A stretch of DNA of 64,000 bases from Bog-473 sp963821755 (GTDB lineage Bacteria > Actinomycetota > Acidimicrobiia > Acidimicrobiales > RAAP-2): NCBI GenBank assembly GCA_963821755.1, contig CAWGEX010000002.1, positions 952,552 to 1,016,551 of the forward strand, in the 5' to 3' direction. Below, piece after piece: positions 25,808 through 35,277 of this stretch. The first letter of the stretch is position 1, and each line of letters begins with the position of its first letter. The notes under the pieces are model-generated. The model worked only from the letters and a program-made list of their open reading frames with translations, did no database searches and was not told where the DNA came from. A program made the translations under genes and the position numbers.

Positions 25808-26509
25808 CTACAGGTACGCCGCCTGGGCCGCCTCGCCGATCTCCTCCGGGCTGCCCTGATGGGCGATCCGGCCGTGGAGCATGAGAGCGGCACCGTTGGC
25901 CACGCCCAGGGCGGTGGTGATGAATTGCTCCACCAGCACCACGGTGACGCCGGTGGCGGCGATCTGTTCCACTAGCTCGTACAGCTCGGTCACGATGATC
26001 GGGGCCAATCCCATGGACATCTCGTCGAGCAGTAGGACCCTGGTGTCGGCGGCCAGGGCGCGCGAGATGGCCAGCATCTGCTGCTCGCCCCCCGAGAGCG
26101 TGCCGGCCAGCTGCTTGCGCCGCTCCTGAAGCCGCGGGAACTGAGCGTAGGTCCGCTCCTCGACCTCGGCCTGATCGATGTTGCCCCGGTACGTCCACAT
26201 CCGCAGGTTGTCCCGCACGGTGAGGTTGGGGAAGACGCCGCGGCCTTCGGGGAGCGCCACCACGCCCAGTCGGGCCAATGCTTCGGGCGTCCAGGGCGCC
26301 ACCTCCACCCCCTCGACCGAAATGGTGCCGGCCGTGGCCGGGAGCCGCCCGTTCATCACCTTGAGCAGGGTGCTCTTCCCACCACCGTTGGGGCCCAGCA
26401 AGGCGAAGATGCTGCCGCCGGGGATGTCCAGGTCCACCCCGTGCAATACCTCGATCCGGCCGTAGGCGGCGCGGATCCCGTCGATCGTGATGTGGGGGGG
26501 CGTACTCAT
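25808..26509 (-). CDS. livF: Branched-chain amino acid-type ABC transporter ATPase (LivF-like)
   Basis: A 233-residue ABC ATPase. Walker A GPNGGGKST (39-47), signature LSGGEQQML (138-146), Walker B VLLLDEM (158-164) and the LivF-type LPEGRGVFPNLTV segment (about 86-98). It is the last gene of the first liv-type operon and overlaps livG by 4 bases. It is convergent with valS, with 10 bases between stops. The substrate class (branched-chain amino acids, urea, amides or aromatic acids) cannot be told from the ATPase. Confidence 0.9.
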   Translation of the reverse strand: MSTPPHITIDGIRAAYGRIEVLHGVDLDIPGGSIFALLGPNGGGKSTLLKVMNGRLPATAGTISVEGVEVAPWTPEALARLGVVALPEGRGVFPNLTVRDNLRMWTYRGNIDQAEVEERTYAQFPRLQERRKQLAGTLSGGEQQMLAISRALAADTRVLLLDEMSMGLAPIIVTELYELVEQIAATGVTVVLVEQFITTALGVANGAALMLHGRIAHQGSPEEIGEAAQAAYL

Positions 26510-27264
26510 GACCCGGCCTCATCGGCCGGCTGGACCTGCTCGTCGTGGGGCTGCGCCTGACCCAGATAGGCCTGCTGCACCAGGGGGTTCTGTCGAATCG
26601 CCTCGGGCGTGCCCGAGGCGATGACCTCACCGAAGTCAAGGACGTACACGGTCGAGCAGACCCGGAAGACCAACTCGGTATCGTGCTCCACCAGAATGAC
26701 GGCCCGGCCTTCCGCCGCCACCGACCGCAACAGCTCGCCGAGGGCCAGGGTCTCGTGCTCGTCGAGGCCCGAGCAGGGCTCATCGAGCAACAGCACCTTG
26801 GGGTCGATGGACAGGGCCCGCGCCAACTCGACCAGCCGGGCCGACCCGGTGGCGAGGGAGCTGACGTTCTGACCGGCGTAGTCCCCGACCCCGACCCGCT
26901 CCAGGACGGCCGTCGCCGCGGCACGGGTGGACCCGCCGAAGGACTCCATGGCCACCCGCACGTTGTCGGCCGCGGTCAGCGAGCCGAAGAGTTCGAGACG
27001 CTGGAACGTGCGGGCCAGCCCCAGGCGGGCCCGGCGGTTCGGCCCCTTGCGGGCGATGTCCTGGCCGTTCATGAAGATGTCGCCATGGTCGGGCCGCTGC
27101 AGCCCGGTGATGACGTTGAACAACGTGGTCTTCCCGGCGCCGTTGGGACCGATCAGTCCGGTGACCTCGCCTGAGGACGCCGTCAGCGAGACGCCCGAGA
27201 GTGCGGTGACGCCACCGAAGCGGACGCCGACGGCGCGCACCTCCAGCGCGGCATCAGCTGGCAT
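26506..27264 (-). CDS. livG: Branched-chain amino acid-type ABC transporter ATPase (LivG-like)
   Basis: A 252-residue ATPase partner of LivF. Walker A GPNGAGKTT (39-47), LARTFQRLELFGSLTAADNV typical of LivG, a degenerate signature SLATGSARLVELARAL, and Walker B VLLLDEP. The ATG at 27264 is chosen because conserved sequence begins with ALEVRAVGVRFGGVTALSGV; it overlaps the fused permease gene by 11 bases. A longer frame to 27408 would be antisense-type peptide. Confidence 0.9.
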   Translation of the reverse strand: MPADAALEVRAVGVRFGGVTALSGVSLTASSGEVTGLIGPNGAGKTTLFNVITGLQRPDHGDIFMNGQDIARKGPNRRARLGLARTFQRLELFGSLTAADNVRVAMESFGGSTRAAATAVLERVGVGDYAGQNVSSLATGSARLVELARALSIDPKVLLLDEPCSGLDEHETLALGELLRSVAAEGRAVILVEHDTELVFRVCSTVYVLDFGEVIASGTPEAIRQNPLVQQAYLGQAQPHDEQVQPADEAGS

Positions 27265-29209
27265 GGGCCACGTCCTGACTCGGGAGGAGTTCGGGTGGCT
27301 CGTCGCGTTGGTCGGAGAAGGGCAGGCGGAAGTGGGCCACCAGCCAATCGAAGCCGAGAATGCCGTCGGGGCTCTTTCCCAGCAGCGCGATCCCCGTGCC
27401 GGCCACAATGCCGGTGAGGTACGACAGGTATCCAGGTAGGTGCGACTCGAGCACGGGGAGCGCCGCCGCCGTCATGCCCCCCAGGAGCGCGCCGGTCAGG
27501 CTCCGCATGCCCCAGATGGCCACGAACAGCAGCAGGGTGAGGCTGCCGAAGAACTGGACGTCGTTGGAACCGATGGCTTCGGGTTGCCCGGCGTAGAGCA
27601 CGCCACCGAATCCCGCCATGGCGGCGGAGAGAGCGAAGACGTACACCTTGGTCCGCGACGCGCTGAGCCCGACGGTGGCGAAGGCCGCCGGCGAGTCGCT
27701 CAAGGCGACCAGGCGACGGCCGAAGGCACTGCGCCGGATCACCCCCACCAGCACGGCGCACAGGGCGGTGGCCACCAGCACCTCGATCATGTCGGCCCGG
27801 TCGCCCACCGCATGCATGAAGGGCAAGCGCAGTCGTCCGACCGGGATGAACGAGCCCTGGGGGATGACGACGTTGTTGTTGAAGAAGGCAAAGTAGGCCG
27901 CCTCGCCGAAGGCCAGGGTGGCCAGGGCCAGGTAGAGGCCGCGCAGCCGCAGCGCGGGCAACGCCACCAGGGCGCCGAGCGCGCCCGAGACGACGACGGC
28001 CAGCACCATGCCCCACCAGGAGTCCCCGCCCGAGACCTTGCCCATGACGAAGGCCCCCACCCCGAGAAACGTCAGCTGGCACAACGAGATCTGCCCGGCG
28101 TACCCGGTGAGCAGGACGAGCGAGAGGCCCACAATGCCCAGGGCCAGACCCTGGGTCAGGGGCTGGAGGGCTGCACCACCGACGGTCATGGCGAGGATCG
28201 TCCCCACCACGATCAGCACCACGGCACCGAGGAGCGACTGCGGCAGGGTCACCACCCGCGGCGGGAGATGCGCCGGCAATCGGCCGGCGGCGGCCAGGCG
28301 GGCCGCCGGGATCACCAGCAGCACGACGAACAGGAAGACGACGGGGATCAGCGTGGGGAGCACCGACACCACGTTCTGATTGATATGGCCGGGCAGGTAG
28401 CCGACGGCATACTCCGAGACCAGTCCGAGCAGCATGGCGCCGAGGAAGGTCATCGGGAGGCTGCGCAGCCGCCCGACGACGGCGGCGGCGTAGCCGTTGA
28501 TCACCAGCAGGGTCAGCTGCTGGATCGACAGGCCGGACGACTGGGTCGGGGCGATGAGCACGCCGGCCACGGCGGCCAATATGAAACCCAGGGCCCATCC
28601 CATCTGCGAGATCCGGTACGGCTTGGCTCCGGACATGGCCACCAACTCGGGATCGTCGACCACGGCCCGCATGGCCACACCCAGACGGAAGGTGCGGAAG
28701 AAGAACCGCAAGCCGACCGCGACCACCACCGCCACCCCGACCGTCAACAGTTGCTGATCGGAAATGGTGACACCGTTGGCACCGAACAGGTGCACCGAGC
28801 CGATCACCCCCGTGGTGGTGTTGTCGAAGAACGGCGGGACGGTCCGGATGACGTCGGGATTGCCCCAGAACAGGGTGGCCACCCCGACCAAAATGACCAG
28901 GAGACCCAGCGAGACCATGAGGGTGCGTTGGACGGAGGCGCCGTGCAGCCGGCGCATCAGCTGCGACTCCACGTAAATGGCCAGGAGCGGCGCCTCAATG
29001 AAGAGGACGACGACCAGCGCCAGGGCCAGGGGCCAATGCCAGCCCTGCCACAGCTGCCAGTAGGTGAAGGCGGCAATCATCCCCACGGCACCCTGGGCGA
29101 AGTTGAAGATGCCCGTGGTGGTGAAGGTGACGACCAATCCCCCGGCCGTGATGGCGTAAATGGCGCCGTAGACGATGCCCAGAACCGTGAACGTGAGGAA
29201 CTCGCTCAC
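27254..29209 (-). CDS. Fused LivH-LivM-type ABC permease
   Basis: A 651-residue membrane protein in which both permease subunits of a branched-chain-amino-acid-type ABC importer are joined. Residues 1 to about 300 are LivH-like (TTTGIFNFAQGAVGMIAAF at the start); about 330-620 are LivM-like (LLTGYAGQISLCQLTFLGVGA and LATLAFGEAAYFAFF). Each half has about eight helices. In most operons, including the second one in this window, LivH and LivM are separate. The fusion would fix the heterodimer stoichiometry. It lies in the order substrate-binding protein, permease, livG, livF. Confidence 0.92.
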   Translation of the reverse strand: MSEFLTFTVLGIVYGAIYAITAGGLVVTFTTTGIFNFAQGAVGMIAAFTYWQLWQGWHWPLALALVVVLFIEAPLLAIYVESQLMRRLHGASVQRTLMVSLGLLVILVGVATLFWGNPDVIRTVPPFFDNTTTGVIGSVHLFGANGVTISDQQLLTVGVAVVVAVGLRFFFRTFRLGVAMRAVVDDPELVAMSGAKPYRISQMGWALGFILAAVAGVLIAPTQSSGLSIQQLTLLVINGYAAAVVGRLRSLPMTFLGAMLLGLVSEYAVGYLPGHINQNVVSVLPTLIPVVFLFVVLLVIPAARLAAAGRLPAHLPPRVVTLPQSLLGAVVLIVVGTILAMTVGGAALQPLTQGLALGIVGLSLVLLTGYAGQISLCQLTFLGVGAFVMGKVSGGDSWWGMVLAVVVSGALGALVALPALRLRGLYLALATLAFGEAAYFAFFNNNVVIPQGSFIPVGRLRLPFMHAVGDRADMIEVLVATALCAVLVGVIRRSAFGRRLVALSDSPAAFATVGLSASRTKVYVFALSAAMAGFGGVLYAGQPEAIGSNDVQFFGSLTLLLFVAIWGMRSLTGALLGGMTAAALPVLESHLPGYLSYLTGIVAGTGIALLGKSPDGILGFDWLVAHFRLPFSDQRDEPPELLPSQDVAHAS

Positions 29210-29257
29210 GGCATCACGTCCTGTTCTCCCACACCGTTCGGGCTAGGACGCTGCGCC

Positions 29258-30604
29258 CTACTTGGCGTTGGCGTAGAAGTAGGTCGAGTCGCAGCTGAAG
29301 CCCGATTTCGCCGGCTGCGTCCGCACGTAGTTGCCGTTCTTGATCTGCATCATCACGTAACAACTGGCGGGCTTCTTCTGGGCCGGGTTGGCTGGTGCGA
29401 TCAGTCCGCCGGCGTTGAAGCTGGTGATCTTCTTGAGCTGCGTCAACACGCTGCCCCGGGTCGGGTTGGTGCCGGCTCCCTGCAGGGCCTGGACGAACAG
29501 GGCGGCAGAGGCCCAGCCGTAGAGGGTGAACAGGTCGGGCGTCCACGACGGGCTGACCTTCTTCACATACGAGAGGAACAGCTTGTCGGCCGGGATGGTG
29601 TTGGCGTCCTGGCCCAGGTACAGCGCCTGGCCCTGGCCGATCTGGATGCCGCTGGTGGCGGCCGGGCCCCCGGCATGGGAGACGAACTGGTCGGCGTAGA
29701 TCGGTCCGGCGGAGAAGATCAGCCCCGGGTGCCAGCCCTGGGCGGCGGCGTTCTGCACGAACTCGGCCCCGACCTGCCAGTCGACCGCGGTCAAGTCGAC
29801 CGCGTTGACGTGGTCGTTGCGCATGCTGATGACGTCGGTCGTGAAGTCGGTCTCGGTCGGCCCGACGTCACGCACGTAGGCCACGTGGTACCCCTCGTGC
29901 TCGAGGGCGGCCTTCTGTCCGGCCCACTGGTCGAGCGAGGTTTGCACGTTGGAAACGATGGTGCCCACCGTGGTGTCCTTGGGAAAGTGCTTCTTGTAGT
30001 ACTGGAGCGGTCCCAGACCCGAGCCGACGGCCAGGGGCTGGGCGCTGAAGACGTTCGGCAGCGCGTTGGTCACCGGGTCGAGCGTCACCGAGACGTCGGG
30101 CACGCCCGGATTCTGGGCCAGCGCTTTGCAACCATACGAATCGAAGAGGGAGAAGCTGCCGACCAGACCGAAGTCGCTGGCCACGGCATCTTGGGTTTCC
30201 GTGCGGTTCGTCTCCCCGCTGAACGCGTCGTCCACCCCTTTGACCATCAGCTTGCGCCCGTTCACCCCGCCCTTGGTGGAGTTGATGTAGTCGAAGTAGG
30301 CCTTCGTCCCGATCGACGCGCCCTCGAACAGCCCGGGCACCGGTCCCGACACGATGGAGACGTTGCCCACCGTGACCGAGTTCTTGGTCACCCCCGTCGT
30401 CGACGCCGCCTCGGCCGGCGTGAGCTTGGACGGCGAGGGACAGGTGGTCGACGTGTTGATGGCCGGAGCGGCCCCGGCCGGCCCGGCGCCGAGCAGAGCG
30501 CCACCGGCCACGACCAACGTGCCGGTGATGAGCGTGCCGGCCAAAAGACCCCGGACGGTACGCCCGGCCTGGTCGCGCCTCGTCACCAGTTGCGTGTCAG
30601 TCAT
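29258..30604 (-). CDS. ABC transporter substrate-binding protein (Leu/Ile/Val-binding type)
   Basis: A 448-residue exported binding protein. The N-terminus is basic then hydrophobic (GLLAGTLITGTLVVAGGALLG) with a likely cleavage after GPAGAAPA, so a signal peptide without an obvious lipobox. The mature part has the periplasmic-binding-protein type I pattern (VGNVSIVSGPVPGLFEGASIGTKAYF, GGVNGRKLMVKGVDDAF). The ATG at 30604 is preferred over the GTG at 30610 because a GGGGAGG Shine-Dalgarno sits 8 bases before it. It is first in the liv operon, about 75-100 bases downstream of a strong palindrome. Confidence 0.9.
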   Translation of the reverse strand: MTDTQLVTRRDQAGRTVRGLLAGTLITGTLVVAGGALLGAGPAGAAPAINTSTTCPSPSKLTPAEAASTTGVTKNSVTVGNVSIVSGPVPGLFEGASIGTKAYFDYINSTKGGVNGRKLMVKGVDDAFSGETNRTETQDAVASDFGLVGSFSLFDSYGCKALAQNPGVPDVSVTLDPVTNALPNVFSAQPLAVGSGLGPLQYYKKHFPKDTTVGTIVSNVQTSLDQWAGQKAALEHEGYHVAYVRDVGPTETDFTTDVISMRNDHVNAVDLTAVDWQVGAEFVQNAAAQGWHPGLIFSAGPIYADQFVSHAGGPAATSGIQIGQGQALYLGQDANTIPADKLFLSYVKKVSPSWTPDLFTLYGWASAALFVQALQGAGTNPTRGSVLTQLKKITSFNAGGLIAPANPAQKKPASCYVMMQIKNGNYVRTQPAKSGFSCDSTYFYANAK

Positions 30605-30669
30605 CCCCACAGCCTCCCCTTTAGCAACGTCACGTCCCCAAGCCTGACCCGGACCCCCAGGGGAGACCG

Positions 30670-31996
30670 TCAGGCGCTCGTTTCTGACACTATGTCAGAA
30701 ACGCCCGACGCGGCGGTCGAGGGACCCGACGGGTGGCCGCTGGAATGGCCGCCGGACCGGGCGGCAGACCGGGCGGCGGAGCGGGCGGCATCGAGGAACG
30801 CAGCCACCCCGTTGGTCGTGGCCTGGCACCGGAGCGACGCCAGCACGTCGAAGGCGTGTTGGGCCAACGGGAGTTCCGCATAGGCCACCGGCGCCCGCGA
30901 GATGCCCCGGAGCGCCGCCACGAAGGTCCTCGCTTCCTCCACCGGCACCAAGGTGTCGTTCTGACCCTGGAGCACGAAGAAGGGCGGCGCGTCCGCCCGC
31001 ACTCGATACGTCGGCGACGCCGCCCGGAAGAGCTCGGGATGTTCGGCCGCGCTGGTCTTCATGACGCGCTTCTCCAGCAGATCCAGCAGTCCGGAGCCGT
31101 AGCGGGCCGTCTCCTCGTCGGTGCCGGTCAGGTCCATCACCCCGTAGAAGGGGACGCAGGCGTCGACCCGAGTATCGGCCGATTCGAAGCCCGGCTGGAA
31201 CGCCGGGTCCCCGGTGCTCAAGGCCAGCAGCGCGCACAGGTGGCCGCCGGCCGAACCTCCGCTCACGGCGACGAACGACGGGTCGCCCCCGTACTCGGCG
31301 ATGTGCTCCTTGACCCAGGCCACGGCGCGCTTGGCGTCGACGATGTGATCGGGCCAGGTGGCCTTGGGACTGAGCCGGTAGTTGATGGCCACGCAGACCC
31401 AGCCGCGCGCCACCAACTCGTACATCATCGGCTTGCCCTGCTCGCGCTTCTCGCCGATCATCCAGGCTCCCCCGTGGATGTAGACCATGACCGGCGCTCC
31501 GGCCGGGGGGGTCAACCGGGAGCGGTAGACGTCGAGCCGGTGGCGCTTGCGACCGTCGCCCCAGTAGTCGAGGTTCCTGGTGGCCTCGACCGCACGGCCC
31601 TTGAGAGGGACGGCCTGGGTCACGCGCCACCAGCGGCCCCACGTGGGCTTCACGTGCCCGGTCGGGACCGGGAAGTCGGCACTCCGCACCTCGTCGAGGG
31701 CCGCGCGCCACCACGCCGGCGGCCCGACGACCGGTCACGGCCAGCCCGACCAGGCCGGCCCAACTGACGACGGCGACGGCCAGCCCGAGCCAGCCGGCCC
31801 AGCCGGTGAAGGCGCCGAAGATCCCGAAGACGACCGTGGCGGCCACCTCCCAGACGATGTTCTGGATGGGGACCTCACCCACCAGCCAGCCCACGAAGAA
31901 GCTGGGCACGCTGAGGGGCTCACGGCGAATCGGGCGGTACGCCAGCAGCACCCCGATGGCTCCGACCACGGTGACGGCCAGGTAGACGTACGGCAC
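30670..31996 (-). pseudogene. Membrane-anchored alpha/beta hydrolase (lipase/esterase-like), frameshifted
   Basis: Reading from GTG 31996 gives a membrane-anchored start (YVYLAVTVVGAIGVLLAYRP, a further hydrophobic segment, then VGLAVTGRRAAGVVAR). The catalytic part lies in a second frame from about 31700: HGGAW oxyanion motif (YIHGGAWMIGE), nucleophile GGSAGG, aspartate in QNDTLVPVEEA and histidine in LAQHAFDVL, i.e. a hormone-sensitive-lipase-like esterase. The two parts join naturally at RAALDEV if one base is removed near 31700-31712. The C-terminal 25 residues are low-complexity (Ala/Arg/Ser/Gly). Either a pseudogene or a sequence error. Its 3' end contains the palindrome at 30679-30703. 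Confidence 0.8.
30679..30703. promoter_or_regulatory. Perfect 25-bp palindrome upstream of the first liv operon
   Basis: Arms CGTTTCTGACA and TGTCAGAAACG, 11 bases each, with a 3-base centre (CTA). It lies 75 bases upstream of the substrate-binding protein ATG and inside the last codons of the hydrolase gene. Length and symmetry suit a dimeric regulator (TetR or GntR type); there is no U-tract, so it is less likely to be a terminator. Confidence 0.7.
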
Positions 31997-32023
31997 GGCC
32001 CCATCATCGCCCGAATCGGACGG

Positions 32024-32057
32024 CCTTCGCCTTCACCTCGCCTTCGCCTTCACCTCG
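32024..32057. repeat. Tandem 17-bp repeat
   Basis: Two exact copies of a CCTTCGCCTTCACCTCG unit (32024-32040, 32041-32057), followed by degenerate copies to about 32080. It lies in the gap between the hydrolase and the WS/DGAT gene. No function is evident. Confidence 0.85.
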
Positions 32058-32178
32058 CCTTCCTTCGCCTTCGCCGCCGCCGCCATCAGCTCCTGGTCAG
32101 AGATCCTGGTCAGACAGTTGCCGTCACGCTGAGAAAATGCCACGTTATGGAGGGCCCCAGCCTCACCAAGGAGATGCG

Positions 32179-33723
32179 ATGACCCCAGAGCGCCTGTCCG
32201 GGCTTGATGCCAGCTTCTTGTACATGGAGACGCCGACCTTGCACATGCACGTGGCCATGGTCGCCGTCTTCGACCCCTCCACCGTGCCGCAGGGCTACTC
32301 GTTCCGGAGCATCCGCCAATTGATCGTCGATCGGATCCCCGAGGTCCCCGTCTTCCAGCGTCGTCTGGTGGAGGTCCCCCTTCGCCTGGGCCACCCCATC
32401 TGGGTCGACGACCCCGAGTTCGACATCGACAACCACCTCCGGCGGGCCGCCCTGCCATCGCCGGGCGGCATGCGCGAGCTGGGCGACTTCGCGGCCGACG
32501 TCACCAGCCGCCAATTGCACCGGGATCGCCCCTTGTGGGAGATGTGGGTGGTCGAGGGTCTCGAAGACGGCAAGATCGCCCTGGTGGCCAAGATGCACCA
32601 CAGCACCGTTGACGGCGTCTCGGGCGCCGAGCTGCTCGGCGTGCTGTTCGACCTGGAGGCCGATCCGCCCCCACCCGAGCACGCAGTCGAACGCCAGCTG
32701 GACACCCGTATCCCTTCCGGCCTCGAGTTGGTGTCGCAGGCCCTGATCGCCAACGCCGTTCGCCCCGTCGACATGGTGCGCATGGTGTGGCGGACCACAG
32801 GGGCCATCGTCGGGGTGCGCCGGGTCCGCCAGGGTGATGCGGGAAAGGCGGCGCTCCCCCTCTCGGCCCCCCGGACGTCCATCAACGTCTCGGTGCACGC
32901 CCGCCGGCGGGTTGCCTTCGCCGCCGCCAACCTGGCCGACGTGAAGAAGCTCAAGAACGCCATGGGCACCACCGTCAACGACGTGGTGCTGGCCATCTGC
33001 GCCGGTGCGCTGCGGACCTACCTGCAGGCCGGTGACGAGCTGCCCGACGTACCGCTGGTCTCGGTGGTCCCGGTGTCGGTCACACCCGAAGTGGCCGAGC
33101 TGAAGGGCTCCAACAAGGTCTCGGCCATGTTCGTGCAATTGCCGTGTGAGTTAGACGACCCGTTGGAGCGGCTGCGGGCCATCCACGAGGGGACCAAGGG
33201 GGCCAAGGAGGAGCACCAGGCCCTCGGCGCGTCCACGCTGCAGAACTGGGCCGAACACGCCTCGCCCAACCTCTTCGCCGCCGCCGCCCGCCTCTATACC
33301 GGGATGAAGCTGGCCGACCGCCATCGACCGGTGGCCAACCTGGTCATCTCCAACGTGCCCGGACCTGACTTTCCCCTTTACATGAGCGGCGCCGAGATGC
33401 TCGGCATGTTCCCGTTGGGGCCGGTGATGGACGGCATGGGCCTTAACATCACCATCATGAGCTATCAGGGCGTCCTGTATTGGGGCTTCGCCTCCGACGC
33501 CCGCGCCGTGCCGCGGCTGTGGGACATCGCCGCCGCGGTCCCGTTCGCGCTGTCGGACCTCATGGAGGCGGCCGGGCTCGAGTCGGAGCCCTTCGACGTG
33601 CCCATCCATCTGGGCCCCGGGATGCCGCCCCAGGCCCACTGGGTCAGGTCGTTCGCCTCTCAGCGCGACGGGCAGGCGGCGCAGGTCGCGGCGGCACCGG
33701 TCACCGAAACGGCCACCGCATGA
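32179..33723 (+). CDS. Wax ester synthase/diacylglycerol acyltransferase (WS/DGAT)
   Basis: A 514-residue acyltransferase making wax esters or triacylglycerol from acyl-CoA at the membrane or lipid-body surface. The catalytic HHxxxDG motif is MHHSTVDGVSG (140-146); LSGLDASFLYMETPT at the N-terminus, RPLWEMWVVEGL, and the C-terminal NLVISNVPGPDFPLYMSGAEM are all family hallmarks. The ATG at 32179 is preceded by AAGGAGATG; an earlier in-frame ATG (32137) is less likely. The stop overlaps the next gene by 4 bases. Confidence 0.94.
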   Translation: MTPERLSGLDASFLYMETPTLHMHVAMVAVFDPSTVPQGYSFRSIRQLIVDRIPEVPVFQRRLVEVPLRLGHPIWVDDPEFDIDNHLRRAALPSPGGMRELGDFAADVTSRQLHRDRPLWEMWVVEGLEDGKIALVAKMHHSTVDGVSGAELLGVLFDLEADPPPPEHAVERQLDTRIPSGLELVSQALIANAVRPVDMVRMVWRTTGAIVGVRRVRQGDAGKAALPLSAPRTSINVSVHARRRVAFAAANLADVKKLKNAMGTTVNDVVLAICAGALRTYLQAGDELPDVPLVSVVPVSVTPEVAELKGSNKVSAMFVQLPCELDDPLERLRAIHEGTKGAKEEHQALGASTLQNWAEHASPNLFAAAARLYTGMKLADRHRPVANLVISNVPGPDFPLYMSGAEMLGMFPLGPVMDGMGLNITIMSYQGVLYWGFASDARAVPRLWDIAAAVPFALSDLMEAAGLESEPFDVPIHLGPGMPPQAHWVRSFASQRDGQAAQVAAAPVTETATA

Positions 33724-34178
33724 CGGTGCGCGAGCTCGGCCACCTGGTGCTCTACGTGCGCGACGTCGAGCGGTCCGCCGCCTTCTACCGCGACGTGCTC
33801 GGATGGCCCCAGATCATCCCCGAGCCGGGAGAGCGACCGGTCGGGGTGGCTGCCTTCTCCTCGGGCCGCACGCACCATGAGCTCCTGCTCATCGAGGTCG
33901 GGGCGGACGCGGCGGCGATCCCCCAGGGCCGCCGTATCGGCCTGTACCACTTCGGCCTCAACGTGGGCGAGACCGACGATGACCTGCGGGCCGCGCTCGA
34001 TGCCGTGAAAGCCGCCGGCGCCACCATCGTCGGTGCGTCGGACCACACCGTCACCCACAGCCTCTACATCGAGGACCCCGACGGCAACGAGATCGAGCTC
34101 TATGTCGACGTGCCGGGCGTGGACTGGAAAGCCGATCCGTCCCTGGTCGGCGCGCCGATTCGTCCCCTCAGGCTCTGA
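33720..34178 (+). CDS. VOC family protein (glyoxalase/dioxygenase-like)
   Basis: A 152-residue VOC protein coupled to WS/DGAT by an ATGA overlap. It keeps a fuller ligand set than the other VOC genes here: ELGHLVLYVRDVERSAAFYRDVLGW with an early histidine, HHELLLIEVG in the middle, LYHFGLNVGE, and DPDGNEIELYVD with a late glutamate. This resembles glyoxalase or extradiol-dioxygenase-type members, but the substrate is unknown. Its end overlaps the end of the convergent LLM gene by 11 bases. Confidence 0.82.
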   Translation: MTVRELGHLVLYVRDVERSAAFYRDVLGWPQIIPEPGERPVGVAAFSSGRTHHELLLIEVGADAAAIPQGRRIGLYHFGLNVGETDDDLRAALDAVKAAGATIVGASDHTVTHSLYIEDPDGNEIELYVDVPGVDWKADPSLVGAPIRPLRL

Positions 34179-35178
34179 GGGAGCCGAGGAGCTCCCCCAG
34201 CTCATCGTCGGCCGGCGCCACCGGCGTGAAGAGGGCGACCCGATCGGTCACATCTCCCACCTTGGCCCGGATGCGTTCGGCGCACTCCGATGGCGTTCCG
34301 CAGACGGCCAGGGCGTCGACCAGTTCATCCGGCACCCGCGAGGCCAGCGCGCCCCACTCCCCCTGGCGCACCAACTCGGCCAGCTCGCCCTGCAACTCGC
34401 CGCGGCCCTCGGCCTCCAGCACGCGCCGGTAGGCCGGGGTCGACCCGTAGAAACCCAGGAGCCCGCGCACGCCGTCGCGAGCCCGATCGATGGCGGGCCC
34501 GTCGCGGCCCATCCCGATGATCACGCCGCAGACGATCTCGAAGGAAGGGCGGGAGCGGCCACCCCGCTCCAGTCCCGTCTGGACCGCCGCCATGGTGAGA
34601 TCGGTCAGCGAGCGCCGGCTGTTGAAGGGCAGGATCAGCAGCCCGTCGGCCACCTCCGCCGTCATGGTGGTCATGTCCGGGCCCAGCGCGCCCAGGAGTA
34701 TGGGCGGCGGCCCGAAGGCGGTCGGGCCCGGATTGAACATGGGGGTCATGAGGGTGTGGCGGTAGAACCGACCCTCGAATTGCAGGGGGACATCGTCTTG
34801 CCACGTGGCGAAGATGGCCCGCAGAGCGCCGACCAGCTCGCGCATCCGGGCCACCGGCAATGACCAGGCCACACCGAATCGGCGCGCGATGTGCGCCTGG
34901 ACCTGGGGGGCGAGTCCCAGACGAAAGCGTCCACCCGAGAGCACCTGCAGGTCATGGGCGGTATGGGCCAGGTGGATCGGGTTGCGCGGCAGGGCCACGG
35001 CGGCATTGGTGGTGACGCTCAGCCCCGCGCCGGTGCCGGCCGCCAACGTGAGCGGGACGAAGATGTCGTGCGGGCCCTCGGCGCAGTACACCCCGTCGAC
35101 ACCGATGGCGGCCAACTCCGACGTGCGCGACGCCACCTGGTCCAATGGGATACCGGTCAACCCGACGTCGATCCTCAC
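34168..35178 (-). CDS. LLM class F420-dependent oxidoreductase
   Basis: A 336-residue luciferase-like monooxygenase-fold protein. Seen: DGVYCAEGPHDIFVPLTLAA, LPRNPIHLAHTAHDLQVLSGGRFRLGLA (typical of F420-binding members) and GPPPILLGALGPDMTTMTAEVADGLL. Actinobacterial members use F420H2 or F420 for hydride transfer to varied substrates. Unlinked to F420 biosynthesis genes in this window. ATG start at 35178, about 100 bases from divergent tsaC. Confidence 0.88.
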   Translation of the reverse strand: MRIDVGLTGIPLDQVASRTSELAAIGVDGVYCAEGPHDIFVPLTLAAGTGAGLSVTTNAAVALPRNPIHLAHTAHDLQVLSGGRFRLGLAPQVQAHIARRFGVAWSLPVARMRELVGALRAIFATWQDDVPLQFEGRFYRHTLMTPMFNPGPTAFGPPPILLGALGPDMTTMTAEVADGLLILPFNSRRSLTDLTMAAVQTGLERGGRSRPSFEIVCGVIIGMGRDGPAIDRARDGVRGLLGFYGSTPAYRRVLEAEGRGELQGELAELVRQGEWGALASRVPDELVDALAVCGTPSECAERIRAKVGDVTDRVALFTPVAPADDELGELLGSLRA

Positions 35179-35277
35179 CGGCGTGCGTCCACCGTGTGGA
35201 CCTTACGGCAACGTCACCGCCGCGCCCATCGACGCACCACATCATCGGCCATACTGCATCGGACCTGGGAGACCGCC

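Noticed and set aside
27440..30883. 1147-codon plus-strand open frame
   Set aside because: Runs antisense through livHM and the binding-protein gene; low-complexity GC-driven composition.
32033..32458. Lys/Ala/Glu repeat peptide on the minus strand
   Set aside because: Produced by the 17-bp tandem repeat and antisense WS/DGAT codons.
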